Below, piece after piece: positions 1 to 10,174 of a stretch of 64,000 bases of DNA. The notes below the pieces were generated by a model. That model was not told the origin of the DNA and searched no databases. It worked only from the letters and a program-made list of their open reading frames with translations. A program made the position numbers and the translations under genes. Position 1 is the first letter of the stretch, and the number at the start of each line of letters is the position of its first letter. The DNA comes from Actinomycetota bacterium (GTDB lineage: Bacteria > Actinomycetota > Actinomycetes > Streptosporangiales > Streptosporangiaceae), in NCBI GenBank assembly GCA_027313705.1, contig DAHVDE010000008.1, positions 40,470 to 104,469 of the forward strand, read 5' to 3'.

Positions 1-2
1 CG

Positions 3-1100
3 ATGCTGTACCGGGTGTTCCCGCCGGAAGAACGGATCAGGGCGGCAGCGATCCTCACCGTGCCGACAACCTTCGCGCCGGCGCTCGGCCCGGTGCTCGG
101 CGGTCTGCTGACCACTGACTTGTCATGGCGCTGGATCTTCTACGTGAACCTGCCGCTCGGGGTCGCCGCCTTCTTGTTCGGCCTGCTGTTCGTGCGGGAA
201 GACCGGCAAGCTCATCCCGGCCGGTTCGACCTGCCCGGATTCCTGCTGTCCGGGATCGGTTTCGGATTGGCGATGTACGGGGTCTCAGAAGGCCCGGTCA
301 AGGGCTGGCACTCCGCCGATATCCTCGCCACGATCGCGGCCGGGGCCGTGCTGCTGGCCGCGATGGTGGTCGTGGAGCTTCGCGTCGCCGAGCCCATGGT
401 CAACTTGCGGTTGCTCGGCAACCGGCTATTCCGTGCCAGCAACGGCGTGATAGTGCTCGGCTCGATCGCTTTTCTGGGTACCTTGTACGCGATCTCGCTC
501 TACTACCAGGACGGCCGCGGGCTCAGCGCGCTCGCCTCTGGCCTGAGTACTGCCCCCGAGGCATTCGGCGTGATGGGCGGTGCGCAGCTAGCGACCCGCT
601 GGCTGTACCCGAGGTTCGGGCCACGCCGGCACATCACGGGAGGGCTGATCGGGGTAGCGATCTCGATCGGCCTGCTCGGACTTCTCGGGCCAGGCACGAG
701 CCTGTGGTGGGCGCGGCTGCTGATGCTCACCCTCGGCCTCGCGATGGCGCAGGTGTTCGTACCCGTCCAAGCGGCGGCTTTCGCCACGATCACGCCCGAG
801 GCTACCGGCCGGGCGTCCACCATGTTCAACACGGTCCGCCAGCTAGGCGGCGCGATCGGGGTCGCCATCTTGACCACCGCGATCGTTGCGATCGGGCCGG
901 TCCACATCGTCAGCCATCAACTGGTCGCCAACCTGACCGCCTACCGGATCACGTTCGCGGTGGCCGCCGCGATCGCACTGCTCGGCACGACGTGCTCGCT
1001 GGCGATCCGGGACGCAGACGCGGCGAGGACCATACGACAGCGCAAGAGCAAGCCGCCGAACCGCAGGCTACTGGACACGGCATCCGCCCTGGCCGACTGA
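3..1100 (+). CDS. MFS transporter, DHA2/EmrB-QacA type, truncated at 5' window edge
   Basis: Multi-TM ORF; 'APALGPVLGGLLTTDLSWRWIFYVNLPLG' is typical of DHA2 MFS drug exporters; starts at window edge. Confidence 0.85.
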   Translation: MLYRVFPPEERIRAAAILTVPTTFAPALGPVLGGLLTTDLSWRWIFYVNLPLGVAAFLFGLLFVREDRQAHPGRFDLPGFLLSGIGFGLAMYGVSEGPVKGWHSADILATIAAGAVLLAAMVVVELRVAEPMVNLRLLGNRLFRASNGVIVLGSIAFLGTLYAISLYYQDGRGLSALASGLSTAPEAFGVMGGAQLATRWLYPRFGPRRHITGGLIGVAISIGLLGLLGPGTSLWWARLLMLTLGLAMAQVFVPVQAAAFATITPEATGRASTMFNTVRQLGGAIGVAILTTAIVAIGPVHIVSHQLVANLTAYRITFAVAAAIALLGTTCSLAIRDADAARTIRQRKSKPPNRRLLDTASALAD

Positions 1101-1122
1101 CCTTGCGCAGCGGCAAGCGGGC

Positions 1123-1383
1123 CTAGTGCTCCGCGCGGATGTCCGCTGACGGCGGCAGGCTGAGGTACAAGGTGACGCCCGCACCGCAGTGATCGCGGGA
1201 CGCGGCGGGCAGCCACTGCTCGTCGGCTGTGCTGAGCATCACCCTGGCCCCTTCGAGGCTGACAATCACCAGCTTGTCGTCGGAGTCGGCGGGGGTAGCG
1301 AACTCCTGAGTCCAGCCCGGCTCGCCGGTCATCGCCGCGGCCGTCCGGTATGGCTCGTCACAGGACAGGAAAACCGAAAGCAT
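1123..1383 (-). CDS. Short VOC/glyoxalase-like protein, possibly truncated
   Basis: MLSVFLSCDEPYRTAAAMTGEPGWTQEFATP... resembles the N-terminal part of VOC proteins; only 86 aa. Confidence 0.4.
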   Translation of the reverse strand: MLSVFLSCDEPYRTAAAMTGEPGWTQEFATPADSDDKLVIVSLEGARVMLSTADEQWLPAASRDHCGAGVTLYLSLPPSADIRAEH

Positions 1384-1536
1384 GCACCGGAGGCTACCCC
1401 TCCGACTCTGGCAACAGCCACGCCAGGGAGCGAATGCCCGGCGCGCCGGCCGGCGGTCAACCGGCCGACCGAGTTGTGCGTCTTCTCCTCGATGACGACA
1501 ACTCCCGAGGCCATTCGACATCGCAGCGATCGGCTG

Positions 1537-1823
1537 GAAACTGCGCCGCGGCCGGGACCTACGTCACCAACGGCCACGGCAATCAGGCGTTCGTCGTCGG
1601 CCAGGTGAATGGCACCTGGCGCAAGGCAATCCAAGTTCCAGGTACCGCTGCGCTCAACACGGGCGGGTACGCGACGGTCACTTCGGTGTCGTGCCCTTCG
1701 GCCGGAAACTGCTCAGCAGGCGGGTACTACGACGGCGGCGGCGGGCTGGCGTTCGTGGTCAGCCAGGTCAACGGCACCTGGGGCAAGGCCGTCCAGGTGC
1801 CAGGCACCGCTACCGGCGGGTGA
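1537..1823 (+). pseudogene. Remnant of a repeat-containing (SAGNC-x-GTWxKAxQVPGTA) secreted protein
   Basis: Two consecutive ~50-aa repeats ('SAGNCAAAGTY..VNGTWRKAIQVPGTA' / 'SAGNCSAGGYY..VNGTWGKAVQVPGTA') without a signal peptide or plausible N-terminus. Confidence 0.5.
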
Positions 1824-1923
1824 TCAACTCGGCCAGGCGCCAGAAAATTGCGCTATAGTACCATAGTTCACTCGGTTTCGATCCTTTTTCCTGACCGTTG
1901 CGCCCGACGGGAGAGTGTGGCAG

Positions 1924-2718
1924 ATGCGAAAGAGCGCGATCGCCGTTGTGCTGGTGTCCGCGAGCCTCTTGTGGTCAGGCACCCAAGCCCTGGCCATGCC
2001 GGCGACACGGGAGAAGGTTTACTTCGCGTTCATCAAGAGCCGGGTGCACGCGCATCACGGCATCGCGCTGAAGTACTCGGCCGCCGGCCTGCCGAGGGGA
2101 TCGGCGCTGTATCTGCAGCGGCAAGCCGGGACCGCGCATGCGTGGCAGCAGGTGCGGCGACTGCGCGGCCTCTCTGGCCGGGTGATTGCGCCTGGCGTTC
2201 CTCTTGGCCAGTATGCGTACCGGGTTGAGGCCAAGCGCGGTCGGCGGTCGCTGAAAGCCTCGCGGGTGCGGAAGCTCTACTCCTACGGCAGCGTGTCGAT
2301 CGGAACGCTGTGCAGCAACTCCAAGGTTGTCGACAATGCCGGCAACGGATGCCCCTATTCAGGCAGCACTCAGGTCGGCAGCCACATCTTCCAGTACAAG
2401 ATTCTGGTCAACAACAACGGCAGCTCGGTGTACCCGAACTTCTACCAGCTGATCCAGTTCCCCGCCACGACCTGCCGCTCAATCTCGATCACCTTCGGCA
2501 TGCCCGCCGATTCCTCGCAAAGCGGCGACACTGCCTACATCGAGACCGTGGAGCAGACAAAGGATCCCGCCGTCGCGAGCGCAGGCTTCGGTTCGCTCGC
2601 GACCTTCCGCGCGCAGCTTGACGGTCACCCCTGGTTCCTCGAAAACGCGGCGACCAGCACAAACGACGGGATCGCCATCAACGCGACGGCATCTTGCTAC
2701 ACGCGCTCCGGATACTGA
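1924..2718 (+). CDS. Secreted hypothetical protein
   Basis: MRKSAIAVVLVSASLLWSGTQALAMP signal peptide; 264 aa; Cys-containing C-terminal domain. Confidence 0.7.
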   Translation: MRKSAIAVVLVSASLLWSGTQALAMPATREKVYFAFIKSRVHAHHGIALKYSAAGLPRGSALYLQRQAGTAHAWQQVRRLRGLSGRVIAPGVPLGQYAYRVEAKRGRRSLKASRVRKLYSYGSVSIGTLCSNSKVVDNAGNGCPYSGSTQVGSHIFQYKILVNNNGSSVYPNFYQLIQFPATTCRSISITFGMPADSSQSGDTAYIETVEQTKDPAVASAGFGSLATFRAQLDGHPWFLENAATSTNDGIAINATASCYTRSGY

Positions 2719-2755
2719 CCAGCGAAGCAGTCCGGCAGCCAGGGTCGCGGGCCGG

Positions 2756-4318
2756 TCAGCTGTCGGCGATTCTGCCTGGGCGCTGGCTGCCTGCGGGCTT
2801 GCCGTTGCGCCAGACGATGCTCCCGTTCACTATGACGTGGGTGATGCCGTCGGCCAGCCGGGCGGGCTGGTCATAGGTTGCGCGCTCGATGATGCCGCTC
2901 GGGCCGATGACACAGATGTCGGCGGTCTTGCCGGGGATGAGCCGGCCACGGCTGGTCAGGCCGTAGACGTCCGCGGCGTGGGCGGCGAGGTGCCTGGCGA
3001 TGCGCTGGTAACCGGTTTCCGCGCCGTGGGTTCTCAGGTAGTGCCCAGCCAGGCGGGCGAAGGCGCCGAATCCGCGCGGGTGCGGGTGCTGGCCCTGGTA
3101 AATGCCGTCGGAGCCGGCGCTGTGCCTGTCGTGGCCGGCGAGCCAGGCGAGGTGCTCTTCGGTAAGGGCCGGGCGGTCGAGGTGAGCCCCGACGTTCAGG
3201 CCGGAGGCGACCAGCAGGTCCAGTGCCCATTCACCAGGTGCCTGATGGCTGGCAGTCGCAGCCTGGGTGATGGACAGGCCGGCGAAGTGCTGGCTGCTTG
3301 CGGGCAGGCAGCCGAGGTACAAGTTGCCGAGTGCCTGCTCGGTGAAGCTGTCGCCGGCGAGCAGGGCGGCACGGGTGCCGGGGTCGCGGAGCGCCGTGAC
3401 GGTGTGCTGCGGTCCCTGGTACTGGAGTTCTGGCGGCAGGAGAAGGGTGGCCAGGATGGTGCTTGAGGTGCGGTAGGGGTACATGTCGAAGGTAAGCGGC
3501 ACGCCGGCCGCGTCGGCCGCGTCGAAGGCGGGCTGAATGCCGGCGGGCGGACCCCACAGGTGACTGGCATGGACCCGGATACCCGCCTGCCTTCCCACAG
3601 CGGTCAGTTCTGCCAGGCCCGAGGCGACGGCCGGGCCGTAGCCGCGCAGATGCGACACGTAAGGACGCCCGGCCCCGCGCAATGGCCTGGCCAGTTCGGC
3701 GATCTCGCTGGCGGCGCCGAAGCGGCTCGGCAGGTAGTCCAGGCCGCTCGACAGGCCGACCGCGCCGGCCGCAAGGGCGTCTTCGACCTGGTCGCGGGCT
3801 CGTGCAAGCTGCCAGGGGGCAAGCGGTGCCCTAGCCAGGCCCGCGAGGTTATGCCTGATCGTTCCCTGGGACGCGAGCACGGCGACGTTCTGGACGAGCC
3901 GACCGGAAACGGCGTCACGGTAACCGGCGACGGACAGGGCACAGGCCGGTTCCAGGCCGCCGTTCACGGGGCCGAAGTACCGGCTGAGATAGCGGGCGGT
4001 CGCGGCGGAGGCGCCAATCCATGACTGACCGTCCTGGCCGACAACCAGAGTCGTCACGCCCTGGGCCAGCGCTCCTTCCACGTACCCAGTGCGCAGGAGC
4101 GGCCATTCGGCGTGAGCGTGAGCGTCGATGAAACCCGGAAGCACCACGCTGCCCGGTTCCAGTTCGATGACATCGCAGTTCTCCGTGCCGACGCCAGCTC
4201 GCCCTGCATCCGGACCTGCCCAGGCAACAAGCGTGTCCTCGATGAGCAGGTCGGCGCGGACGGTCGTGGCACCGGCGCCGTCGGCAACCAGGCCGCCACG
4301 CAACAGGGTTCGCTTCAC
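2756..4318 (-). CDS. N-acyl-D-amino-acid deacylase family amidohydrolase
   Basis: 'VVLPGFIDAHAHAEWPLL', 'YVSHLRGYG', 'HASHLWG', 'AGSDGIYQGQHPHPRGFGAFAR' are diagnostic of D-aminoacylase-type amidohydrolases. Confidence 0.85.
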   Translation of the reverse strand: MKRTLLRGGLVADGAGATTVRADLLIEDTLVAWAGPDAGRAGVGTENCDVIELEPGSVVLPGFIDAHAHAEWPLLRTGYVEGALAQGVTTLVVGQDGQSWIGASAATARYLSRYFGPVNGGLEPACALSVAGYRDAVSGRLVQNVAVLASQGTIRHNLAGLARAPLAPWQLARARDQVEDALAAGAVGLSSGLDYLPSRFGAASEIAELARPLRGAGRPYVSHLRGYGPAVASGLAELTAVGRQAGIRVHASHLWGPPAGIQPAFDAADAAGVPLTFDMYPYRTSSTILATLLLPPELQYQGPQHTVTALRDPGTRAALLAGDSFTEQALGNLYLGCLPASSQHFAGLSITQAATASHQAPGEWALDLLVASGLNVGAHLDRPALTEEHLAWLAGHDRHSAGSDGIYQGQHPHPRGFGAFARLAGHYLRTHGAETGYQRIARHLAAHAADVYGLTSRGRLIPGKTADICVIGPSGIIERATYDQPARLADGITHVIVNGSIVWRNGKPAGSQRPGRIADS

Positions 4319-4431
4319 AGGCCCATCTTCCGCCCACCTGCGTATCGATGCAGGCAGACACGGTCATCGTGATCGCGTGCCGGTTCCGCTGCGACGACCA
4401 CTGACCTTCGCAGGCGGCCTTCGGCGCGCCG

Positions 4432-4603
4432 TCAACGCCAGCCGGGCGACGACCGCCGCTGCCGCTTGATTAGTCCGTAGACCCACGAGTCAGAGACCTC
4501 GCCGGTCACGACGCAGTCTTCCCGCAATGTCCCTTCCCGCACGAACCCGAGTTTCTCCAGCACGCGGGCACCGGCTTGCCAGCCATTTTCAGCGGCCGCC
4601 ATG
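4432..4603 (-). pseudogene. GNAT acetyltransferase C-terminal remnant
   Basis: Reverse-strand frame reads MAAAENGWQAGARVLEKLGFVREGTLREDCVVTGEVSDSWVYGLIKRQ..., the C-terminal RimJ/RimL-like GNAT signature; N-terminal part absent. Confidence 0.6.
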
Positions 4604-4669
4604 CGATGCATTCCTGAGGCGGCTGCCGTCTATATATTGCACAGACGACGATCTGCTTAAGGAGCAGCA

Positions 4670-5446
4670 ATGACGAACCGGCACGTCGCCCCGCTCGGCG
4701 CTCCCTGCTGGGTTGACCTGTGGACTTCGGACGTCGAGGGGAGCCGGCACTTCTATGCCGGGCTGTTCGGCTGGCAGGCAGAGGAACAAAACGCCGACTA
4801 CGGCGGCTACTTCATGTTCACCAGGGCAGGCGTGCCGATCGCCGGGGCAATGGGCGATATGGGGGATATGCGGGCCAACGATACCTGGAAACCCTTCTTC
4901 GCGACACAAGACATCGAGCGGACCCTGAAGCTCGCCGCCGCGCATGGCGGCACGGTGCGACTCCCGGCAACGCCAATCGACGAGCTCGGCAGTCAGGCGG
5001 TGATCGCCGACCCGTCGGGGGCGGTGACCGGCATCTGGCAGCCCGGCGGGTTCCCTGGCTTCACCGCGCTGCACGAGCACGGTACCCCGAGCTTCATCGC
5101 CATCGATGTACCCGACTATCACCGCCAGGTCGCGTTCTACCGCCAGGTATTCGGCTGGGAGCCACTTGAGGAGGAAGCCGATGGTCATCACTATGCCGGC
5201 TACCTGGACCTGGAGAACAGCCGGCCAATCGCCGGCATCGGCGACGCGGTGGAGTCGCTGGCACCAGGGGAAACGCCGTCCTGGTCGGTGTTCTGGCAAT
5301 GCGACGACGTCGACGCCTCGGTCGCGAAGGTAAGCGCGCTTGGCGGGACGGTGCTCACCGACGCTGCCGATCATGGCCTCGGGCGGGTCGCCCGGGTGGC
5401 TGACCCCTCTGGCGCGCGCTTCTGGCTCTTCCGGCCGAAGGGCTAG
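4670..5446 (+). CDS. Two-domain VOC family protein (glyoxalase/bleomycin-resistance type)
   Basis: 'GAPCWVDLWTSDVEGSRHFYAGLFGWQ' and second repeat 'GTPSFIAIDVPDYHRQVAFYRQVFGWE'. Confidence 0.85.
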   Translation: MTNRHVAPLGAPCWVDLWTSDVEGSRHFYAGLFGWQAEEQNADYGGYFMFTRAGVPIAGAMGDMGDMRANDTWKPFFATQDIERTLKLAAAHGGTVRLPATPIDELGSQAVIADPSGAVTGIWQPGGFPGFTALHEHGTPSFIAIDVPDYHRQVAFYRQVFGWEPLEEEADGHHYAGYLDLENSRPIAGIGDAVESLAPGETPSWSVFWQCDDVDASVAKVSALGGTVLTDAADHGLGRVARVADPSGARFWLFRPKG

Positions 5447-5540
5447 GGCCTAGCGCCGTGATCAAAACGTCGTTCCCGCAGGAACAATTCCGGCACGGGA
5501 ACCTGCCATGATTGGGTTGGCAAGTGAACGGGAGTGGGTC

Positions 5541-6386
5541 ATGAACGAGGAAACTGCCCTCAGCGTCCCATCGACTGTCGGCCTGCCCAGGTACTCGCCA
5601 GGTCCGCAGGTGCCCGGACCGGGCACGCTCGCCGTCGCGGTGCGCGGGTTGCGCAAGAGCTTCGGTGGCAAGGAGGCAGTGGCGGGCATCGACCTGGATG
5701 TGGCGGCCGGTTCCCTCGCCGGGCTGGTCGGGCCGAACGGGGCAGGCAAGACCACGTCGTTGTCGATGATGACCGGGCTGCTCCGGCCGGATGGCGGGGA
5801 TGTACGAGTCAACGGACTGGATGTGTGGCAGGACCCGCCTGCGGCTAAGGCGATCATCGGTGTCGTGCCTGCCGAGGTCCGGCTGTTCGAGCGGCTCAGC
5901 GGCGAGGAACTGCTTGAGTATGCCGGGCGGCTGCGCGGCATGCCGGCCAGTGAGGCGCGCTCGCGAGCCGCCCAGTTGCTTGACGTGCTTGACCTGGCCG
6001 GCGATGCCAGCCGGCTGGTCGCCGACTATTCCACCGGCATGCGCAAGAAGGCCGCGCTCGGCTGCGCGCTGATCCACAATCCCTCCGTGCTGTTCCTTGA
6101 CGAGCCGCTTGAGGGCGTGGACCCGGTGTCGGCCGACGTGATCCGCCACCTGCTGAAGCGATTCACCGAGTCCGGCTCGACCGTCCTGTTCTCCAGCCAC
6201 GTCATGGAGCTAGTGGAGCAGGTCTGCGACCACGTTTCCGTCATCGACAAGGGCAAGATCGTGATAAGCGGCACCACCGACCAGGTGCGCGGCGGCAAGA
6301 CGCTGCAGCGCGCCTTCATCGATCTGGTCGGCCCCAGGACGCGCGACGAGGAAGGGCTGTCATGGCTCGGCTCTTCGCCCGCCTGA
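5541..6386 (+). CDS. ABC transporter ATP-binding protein
   Basis: Walker A 'GPNGAGKTT', Walker B 'VLFLDEPLEGVDP'. Confidence 0.9.
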   Translation: MNEETALSVPSTVGLPRYSPGPQVPGPGTLAVAVRGLRKSFGGKEAVAGIDLDVAAGSLAGLVGPNGAGKTTSLSMMTGLLRPDGGDVRVNGLDVWQDPPAAKAIIGVVPAEVRLFERLSGEELLEYAGRLRGMPASEARSRAAQLLDVLDLAGDASRLVADYSTGMRKKAALGCALIHNPSVLFLDEPLEGVDPVSADVIRHLLKRFTESGSTVLFSSHVMELVEQVCDHVSVIDKGKIVISGTTDQVRGGKTLQRAFIDLVGPRTRDEEGLSWLGSSPA

Positions 6387-7954
6387 AGCTGCGCCTGCTG
6401 CTCAATGCGCTGCGCTCGTCAAACGCAGCCAAGATCAGCTTTATCATCAGCACGGCATTCGCTGTGGCGCTCGCGGTCCTCACCTTCTTGGCGCTGGCTT
6501 CCTTCAGCGGCAAGAGCACATCGGCGGACCTGACCGCGGTCATCTTCACCGTGTTCGCGTTCGGCTGGCTGATCGCGCCGATCATGGTCTTCGGCGTGGA
6601 CGGCACACTTGACCCGGCGACGCTGGCAATGTACCCGCTGCGCACCCGCAAGCTCATCGCCGGGCTGCTGGCGGCCTCGGCTACCGGCGCCTGGCCGCTG
6701 GCCAATGTGGCCGGCCTGCTCGGGGTGACCATAGGGCTGGCACACGGCCCGCTCGGCGAGGTCGTGGCGGTGGCCGCGGTGGCCTTGCAGGTGCTGTTCT
6801 GCATCTCCTTGTCGCGATTCGTGACAACGTCCATGGCAGGCCTGCTGCGGTCGCGGCGCGGCAGGGACCTGGCCGCGTTCCTGATCGTTCCGCTCGTCGC
6901 GCTGTATGAGTTCTTCACCCAGGTGGTGCCGAAGGCGGCCGCGGCGGGCAAGATCACCACGGCGAGCTTCGCCGGGCTCGACGCATGGATGCGCTGGCTG
7001 CCGCCTGGCTTGGCGGCGCACGCGATCCAGGACGCCTCGGACGGACGGCTCGGCCTGGCTTTCCTTCGCCTGGCCTTGCTGGCTGCCGTTATCGTCGTGC
7101 TCGGCTGGCTGTGGGTCAGGTCGCTCAGCCGGGCACTGGTAACGGCCGACACCACTACCCAGGGCGCGCGGGTCCGCAGTGCCAACCTGCCGTTCGCCAG
7201 GTTCGGCTTGCGCGGCGCCGTCGCCGCCAGGTTCTGGCTCTACCAGCGCCGTGAGCCAGCCTCGCTGGTCTGCTGGGCTCTGGTCGCGGTCATCACGGCC
7301 GCTGCTTCCGCGAGTTCGGTACTCGGCAAGCAGCACCATCCTGGTGTCATCTTCTTGAGCGCGATCCTTGGTGCCGCGTTCGCCGGGGTCTTTCACGCCA
7401 ACTCGGTCGGACTTACCGGTCCTCCCTTCGTGCTTGAAGGGACGGCGCTGGCCAGGACACGCGACCTGCGCGCATATTTCTCTGGCCAGAACGTCGTGCT
7501 CAGCGTCATCGGAGCGCCGCTGATCATCGCAGTCTGCTTCGGCCTGGCAGCCACGGCCCGCCGGCCAGGACTCGGCCTCGAGGCGGCGCCTGTCGTGCTG
7601 GCTGGCCTCGGCGCTGCCCTGGGGCTGAGCAATGTGTTCACCGTGGCACTCCCCTACCCGATGGTCAGGCGAATCAGCAACCCGATGCTGACGTCCGCAC
7701 CCGGTTACAGCGCCCACCGGCTCGGCATGACTTTCGGCACCCTGGCAGGCACCGCCGTGGCGGCCGCGCCTGCCCTCGTCGCGGCGCTGCTGACTGCGGC
7801 AGATCCGCTCGCGATCCGCGTCGGAGTGCTGCTGCCGTGCTCGGCCGTCTACGGCTGCGCGCTCGCGCTGGCCGGCGCGCGGATCGCGGCGAACGCGGCG
7901 ACAGCCAAGATGCCGGAGTTGTGCCAGGTCGCCATCCGCAGCGCCATGTCCTGA
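6362..7954 (+). CDS. ABC-2 type transporter permease
   Basis: Overlaps the ATPase gene; 530 aa, multiple TM segments. Confidence 0.8.
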   Translation: MARLFARLKLRLLLNALRSSNAAKISFIISTAFAVALAVLTFLALASFSGKSTSADLTAVIFTVFAFGWLIAPIMVFGVDGTLDPATLAMYPLRTRKLIAGLLAASATGAWPLANVAGLLGVTIGLAHGPLGEVVAVAAVALQVLFCISLSRFVTTSMAGLLRSRRGRDLAAFLIVPLVALYEFFTQVVPKAAAAGKITTASFAGLDAWMRWLPPGLAAHAIQDASDGRLGLAFLRLALLAAVIVVLGWLWVRSLSRALVTADTTTQGARVRSANLPFARFGLRGAVAARFWLYQRREPASLVCWALVAVITAAASASSVLGKQHHPGVIFLSAILGAAFAGVFHANSVGLTGPPFVLEGTALARTRDLRAYFSGQNVVLSVIGAPLIIAVCFGLAATARRPGLGLEAAPVVLAGLGAALGLSNVFTVALPYPMVRRISNPMLTSAPGYSAHRLGMTFGTLAGTAVAAAPALVAALLTAADPLAIRVGVLLPCSAVYGCALALAGARIAANAATAKMPELCQVAIRSAMS

Positions 7955-8010
7955 GCGGGCATTAGGTACATGCGTTGCCTGACCGCACCGGATGCACGAG
8001 AATTGGCTGT

Positions 8011-8346
8011 GTGCACGACCTGACAAACTTCATCGGCAGCTATTGGTGGCTGATGTTCATCATCGGCCCGATGGCGGGCGGTGCGGTGCAGCAACACCAC
8101 GCGCGGCGGCTGAAGATCATCGAAGCCAAGGGCAAGCTGACCGAACAGCGCCAGGCCGCCCTGGCGCCATCTCCTGAACCGCAGCCCGTCTGCGGATGCA
8201 CGCATCACCTGAGCTTCCATAATCCGCATACCAGCAACTGCGCGGTCGACGACTGCCGCTGCCAGCAGTACGTCGGGCCAGAGCCGCTCGGCCACGTCTT
8301 CGCGCTGCCGCTCGTAGACCCTGACGCTATCGACTCCGGCCGCTGA
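8011..8346 (+). CDS. Small membrane-anchored protein with a Cys/His-rich C-terminus
   Basis: VHDLTNFIGSYWWLMFIIGPMAGG TM segment followed by CGCTHHLSFHNPHTSNCAVDDCRCQQY. Confidence 0.55.
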   Translation: MHDLTNFIGSYWWLMFIIGPMAGGAVQQHHARRLKIIEAKGKLTEQRQAALAPSPEPQPVCGCTHHLSFHNPHTSNCAVDDCRCQQYVGPEPLGHVFALPLVDPDAIDSGR

Positions 8347-8487
8347 GGCAGCGTCCCGGCCCGGCGCCGCGCGCGGACGTGGCATGAAAGCGGTCCCGGC
8401 GCCAAGCGAACCCGGACGCTATCGACGCCGGCAACGCGCGCCTGGCCTGCGTCAGCCGGGTGAACCCGCATGCATGCAGGTAGATAG

Positions 8488-8515
8488 TTGACAAGAGTAC
8501 CATTGATTCTTTAAT
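8488..8515 (+). promoter_or_regulatory. Candidate sigma-70 type promoter (TTGACA-N16-TTTAAT)
   Basis: TTGACA at 8488-8493, 16-nt spacer, TTTAAT at 8510-8515; followed by palindrome GTTCATTGAAC (8519-8529). Confidence 0.5.
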
Positions 8516-8650
8516 GTTGTTCATTGAACCATCTCCTAGAGAACTGGCCAAGCTGACCGGAGGGAACGCCGCTCAGCGCACGTCGCACTGAGCGGAAGCC
8601 ATGCCAGATCCTGGCTGCACCCTGCCCGTCAGTCCGTGAGGAGAGCGCAG

Positions 8651-9283
8651 ATGAACTTCGCCCGGATTGCCGTCATCTACTACAGCGCGACGGGTAACGT
8701 GCACCGACTGGCCAGCGCGGTGGCGGAGGGTGCGGCCGGAGCGGGCGCCGAGGTGCGGCTGCGGCGAGTCGCCGAGCTCGCTCCCGACTATGCCATCGAC
8801 ATGAATCCCGCCTGGCGAACTCACCTGGAGGAGGCCAGGCGGACGGTCGAGGAAGCGAGCCCAGCGGACCTCGCCTGGGCGGACGGCTTCGCCCTCGGCT
8901 CGCCTACGAGGTTCGGGAGCGTGTCCGCGCAGCTTAAGCAGTTCATCGATCAAACCGGCCCGCTTTGGGTGGCTGGCGAACTGTCGGACAAGGCCGCGAC
9001 AGCGTTTACCTCTGCCATTAACCGCCATGGCGGTCAGGAGTCGACGCTGCTGGCGTTACACAACGTCTTCTGCCACTGGGGCAGCGTAATCGTGCCGCCG
9101 GGCTACACCGACCCGCTCCTGTTTCCTGCGGGAGGCAACCCGTACGGCACGTCGTTCGTGTCCGGCGTACAAGGTATTCGTCCCAGTGCGGAGACTCTCG
9201 CCGCCGCGCGCTATCAGGGCCGCCGGCTCGCCGAGGTCGCCAGCCACCTGAGTGCCTTCCGGTCGGCCAGGCTGGCGAAGTAA
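8651..9283 (+). CDS. NAD(P)H:quinone oxidoreductase, WrbA-type flavodoxin
   Basis: 'IAVIYYSATGNVHRLASAVAEGA', 'GSPTRFGSVSAQLKQFIDQTGPLW', 'GGQESTLLALHNVFCHWGSVIVPPGYTD'. Confidence 0.85.
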   Translation: MNFARIAVIYYSATGNVHRLASAVAEGAAGAGAEVRLRRVAELAPDYAIDMNPAWRTHLEEARRTVEEASPADLAWADGFALGSPTRFGSVSAQLKQFIDQTGPLWVAGELSDKAATAFTSAINRHGGQESTLLALHNVFCHWGSVIVPPGYTDPLLFPAGGNPYGTSFVSGVQGIRPSAETLAAARYQGRRLAEVASHLSAFRSARLAK

Positions 9284-9311
9284 CCCAGTCGGGCCCGCCG
9301 ATCTAGCCGGC

Positions 9312-10025
9312 TCAGTCGGCCGGGGCGGCGAGCACGTCTAGCAACTCCGCGGCCCAGCGGTCGGAGTAGCTCTCGAACACAGGGAACCCGGCGGGCGGGG
9401 GCGCCGACCAGTGGTAGGCGACACCCGGATTATGCCGCGTGAAGCCGCTGCGGGCGAACACGTGAGGGCTCCCCTGGATCTTCGGACCTTGCGCTATCTG
9501 CCAGTCACGGTAGACCTCGGCCCGCCCGGCACCGCTGGCGATCGCGTCGGCGAGTGCGGCCGTGTCAACGTGCCCGCAACCCTCGGCGATGTCCAGCACG
9601 ACTGAGGAGATGCTGATGCAAGCGTGGTCGATGTAGAAGGCGGCCCTGAGCGCGGTATCAAGTTCGTCGCTGGCGCGCAGCCCGCCGACCGCAGGGTCTT
9701 TGGCCGCTTGCACGGCCTCCAGCGCAGGCAGCATGGTTACCGGGTACGTGCACTCAGGCTCCCGCCAGGGTCGCCAGCCAAGGTCAGGGCGCTTCCCGCC
9801 GATGACCGTGACCTCAGCGTCCACGATGAACTTCGGAGTCGGCATCCGGTTGAACAGTTCCAGTGGGAACGCCCGGTGGTTCACCGTGATCTGCTGCCCC
9901 CTGGCCGATGCTTGAGCGTGCAGCGTATGCAGGGCGAGCGTCGCCCACGGGCAACCGATATCCGACCAGACGGTCACGGTCCGCGACTGCCCGTCAGCCG
10001 TGCCGATATCGCTGTCGTATGCCAT
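9312..10025 (-). CDS. DsbA-family oxidoreductase
   Basis: 'VTVWSDIGCPWATLALHTLHAQA' DSBA-like thioredoxin fold start. Confidence 0.75.
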   Translation of the reverse strand: MAYDSDIGTADGQSRTVTVWSDIGCPWATLALHTLHAQASARGQQITVNHRAFPLELFNRMPTPKFIVDAEVTVIGGKRPDLGWRPWREPECTYPVTMLPALEAVQAAKDPAVGGLRASDELDTALRAAFYIDHACISISSVVLDIAEGCGHVDTAALADAIASGAGRAEVYRDWQIAQGPKIQGSPHVFARSGFTRHNPGVAYHWSAPPPAGFPVFESYSDRWAAELLDVLAAPAD

Positions 10026-10164
10026 TTAACGATCGTATGAGGCGGAGAAGTCCGCCTGCGAGGCGGATTCACGCCAGAAATGGCTGTCATCATCTGGCAT
10101 GTGCGCCAGTGCCGTGTGAGCTTCTGGCCGGCAAGCTGACCGAGATGGCGCTGCGGTTCACGCG

Positions 10165-10174
10165 ATCACGTGAT
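10165..10174. promoter_or_regulatory. Perfect palindrome ATCACGTGAT upstream of the DAHP synthase operon
   Basis: Same 10-mer recurs at 23364-23373 upstream of the convergent PhzE-like operon. Confidence 0.4.

Noticed and set aside
125-1126. Long alternative-frame ORF overlapping the MFS gene
   Set aside because: High-GC shadow ORF, Arg/Pro/Gly-rich, no domain; the +3 frame MFS is clearly coding.
6419-8026. 535-aa minus-strand ORF over the ABC permease
   Set aside because: Antisense shadow ORF rich in Arg/Gln/Gly; permease frame is supported by its TM profile and coupling to the ATPase.
8311-8432. Imperfect direct repeat GACGCTATCGAC(T/G)CCGGC at ~8323 and ~8415
   Set aside because: Single imperfect pair without mobile-element context; likely chance or minor local duplication.
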